Assembly (NCBI GenBank): GCA_016946835.1
Contig: JACVTC010000119.1
Location: 192,501 to 227,500 of the forward strand
Direction: 5' to 3'
Length of the DNA stretch: 35,000 bases
From: Neocallimastix lanati (nom. inval.)
Taxonomy: Eukaryota > Neocallimastigomycota > Neocallimastigomycetes > Neocallimastigales > Neocallimastigaceae
Every line of letters begins with the position of its first letter. Position 1 is the first letter of the stretch. A model generated the notes under the pieces. The model had not been told where the DNA came from and searched no databases. It saw only the letters and a program-made list of their open reading frames with translations. Positions 33,426 to 35,000 of this stretch are shown piece after piece. Made by a program: the position numbers and the translations under genes.

Positions 33426-34030
33426 ATAAAGAAATTTTAGATTATTCATATGAAACTCAAATATCTATTCGTAAAAATGACTATGATGAGAAAGATATGG
33501 TAATTGCAACTAATTATGAAATGATTAAAAAATGGTATAACGGTTACCGATTGATAAATCAAAATGATGGTAAAGAATATGATATATATACACCTATTCG
33601 GTAATAAAAGCTATTGAAAACAAAAAAATTGGTTACTATTGGATTAAAACTGAAACGTATGGGGATTTAATTGATTATATTTTTAAAGATATAAAAGGAT
33701 TAAAGGAAGATATTGTTATTCTAATGAATCAAGAAAAATTAAAAATAAATATAGATCCATATATAAATGATGTAAATACCAAAGAATATACAAATAAAAA
33801 TGAAATTTTAACAACTCTTATTCATTTAGGTTATTTAGCCTATGATAGTAAAAATTCAAATATTTATATTCCTAATAAAGAAATAATCAAAGAATTTGAA
33901 ATAGTTACAGAAAGGGATAAATATGAAGCTATTTTTAAAATAATAAATGAATCAGAAAAACATAGAATAGAGAAGAAGAAATAGTTGCTATATTACTCGA
34001 AAACTCACATGATCAATATAGTGATATACT

Positions 34031-34483
34031 GGACTTTTATGTGCTATATTTTAATTATAATAATATAGTTATATCTTTATTTAATTTATTATTACTTTTC
34101 CTAAAAACTAAAAACCCCTTTCTAAATTAATTTTATTAGAAATTGGTTATTATTAAGAAATTACATTTTAAAATTATAAAATTTAATAATATGAAATATA
34201 TTTTAAACATATAATATAAATTATATATATATAAGAATACAATATCTATATTTAAATAATAAATGTATATTATATATAAAATATAAAATAAATATAAAAT
34301 AATACATAATAAGATATTATATAATAATATATAATTTAATATATATTATAATAGTAATTATAATATAAAAATAAATAATTAATAATATATTATAAAAATT
34401 ATTATTAAGAAAAGATAAAAATTTAATATTTAATAATTATTATTAAATATACAAATATGTTACTACACATATTTGTTTTATAT
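34031..34483 (+). repeat. Long dispersed repeat, copy 2, inserted in the ATPase/nuclease gene
   Basis: Reverse complement of 29077-29632 with about 90 bp missing. It sits exactly between the coding phrase ending SDILD and the phrase beginning INSNKVYNDENTLQ, which are contiguous in family members as far as I know. On the left it abuts GTGATATA (34021-34028), the complement of the TATATCAC next to copy 1. No matching octamer is seen on its right side. It lacks a sensible intron frame, so I treat it as an insertion. Confidence 0.75.
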
Positions 34484-34862
34484 CAATAGTAATAAAGTAT
34501 ATAATGATGAAAATACATTACAAACTTCAATTATAAATGCCTATATCTTTGCAAGGGTATATTATACTATTATACCAGAAGTTGATTCAGGTAAAGGATA
34601 TGCAGATGTATTTTTTATTCCTATTTATAATAATAAACCAGCTATGATTGTAGAATTGAAATATAATAAAACAACAAATACAGGTATAAAACAAATTAAA
34701 AATCGGAACTATCCAGCCAGGTTACAATATTATAAAGATAATTTATTATTAATTTCTATAAATTATGATAATGAAGCCAAAAATTATAGTAAAAATTTTA
34801 AGCATCATACATATAATATTGAGAAGTACAATGAAAATAATAATAAAATCAAAAATAAATGA
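34484..34862 (+). pseudogene. PD-(D/E)XK nuclease domain, severed 3' part of the ATPase gene
   Basis: Open to TGA at 34860-34862. ENTLQTSIINAYIFARVYYT leads to PEVDSGKGYADVFFIP and AMIVELKYNKT, with the catalytic Asp in YADV and ExK in VELK; then TGIKQIKNRNYPARLQYYKD and LLLISINYDNEAKN follow the usual C-terminal pattern. The domain itself is undamaged, suggesting the separation is recent. The apparent upstream ATG at 34473 lies inside the repeat and is unlikely to be a natural start. Confidence 0.8.
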
Positions 34863-35000
34863 AAACTAATAATCAAAATAATAATGAAAACATATTTAAA
34901 TGAAAACTAATAGAAAAAATAATAAATGATTCATATTTGAATAAAATTAATTAATGAAAATAATAATAATAAAAAATAATAAAAATAATAATGAAACTAA
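34863..35000. other. 3' flank, AT-rich
   Basis: Short repeated phrases (gaaaactaata, aataataatgaaa) and no gene up to the window end. Confidence 0.5.

Larger units (their letters stand above)
31401..34862 (+). pseudogene. Predicted AAA-ATPase (PF09820-like), two tandem ATPase modules plus PD-(D/E)XK nuclease, broken
   Basis: The first 674 codons (31401-33425) are open. Module 1 has a Walker A-like PRNFGKT (residues 49-55) and Walker B IVLIIDEWD (154-162). Module 2 repeats both 429 residues later (PRRFGKT, about 478-484; IVLIIDEWD, about 583-591). Each module has the family's start, NPG..xxF....xVDKTxLI. Then three breaks follow: a small frameshift near 33355 after FSMVS, one missing base near 33596 (TPIR instead of TPYSVIKAI), and a shift near 33970. 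Coding phrases continue as ELCKKYLNKEILDYS, YSVIKAIENKKIGYYWIKTE and EEEIVAILLENSHDQYSDIL. A 450-bp repeat (34031-34483) then splits the gene before its nuclease domain: DSGKGYADVFFIP and MIVELKYNKT keep the D...ExK catalytic set. Homologues are abundant in bacteria and anaerobic fungi; their function is not established. Confidence 0.85.

Noticed and set aside
34031-34483. Intron in the ATPase/nuclease gene
   Set aside because: No donor/acceptor choice gave an open joined frame, and the same sequence occurs inverted elsewhere, so it is a repeat insertion.

Overview
The window looks like a gene-poor, transposon-rich stretch of the nuclear genome of an anaerobic gut fungus (Neocallimastigomycota). 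The base composition is extremely AT-rich, with many poly-A/poly-T tracts of 20-45 nt and many minisatellites. Genes have short AT-only introns with GTAAGT/GTAAAT donors. The gene content also fits: secreted leucine-rich-repeat (LRR) proteins with Thr/Lys tails, a FLYWCH/MULE transposase, a predicted AAA-ATPase (PF09820 type) with a PD-(D/E)XK nuclease tail, and a decayed gene with dockerin-like (CBM10) modules on the minus strand. The taxon is an inference; no marker gene is present.

Layout. 1-4641: 3' part of a multi-exon LRR gene (gene A); its start lies before the window. 4642-6440: homopolymer-rich DNA with a perfect 36-nt palindrome and a tRNA-headed, SINE-like element on the minus strand. 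6440-10440: a decayed non-LTR retrotransposon (LINE) with recognisable endonuclease and reverse transcriptase. 10720-18280: a nest of related terminal-inverted-repeat DNA transposons. Its core is a well-preserved 4.7-kb MULE (13422-18139) with an 8-bp target duplication, an intact 476-residue transposase and several internal minisatellite arrays. 19183-23443: a complete paralogue of gene A (gene B), 16 exons and 583 residues by my splice model, with a signal peptide. 24196-24792: a second LINE copy with an internal deletion. 25600-27000, minus strand: the dockerin-module pseudogene. 27000-31400: AT-rich DNA with a few coding relics and one copy of a long dispersed repeat. 31401-34862: a tandem-duplicated AAA-ATPase/nuclease gene, now broken by frameshifts and by a second, inverted copy of that repeat.

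How it fits together. Genes A and B are tandem paralogues separated by about 14.5 kb of mobile DNA. Nearly every internal exon encodes one LRR and every intron is in phase 2, so LRR units can be gained or lost without a frameshift; gene A has seven LRR exons that gene B lacks. The only genes that look intact are A (as far as seen), B and the MULE transposase. The AAA-ATPase, the dockerin gene and both LINE copies are broken.
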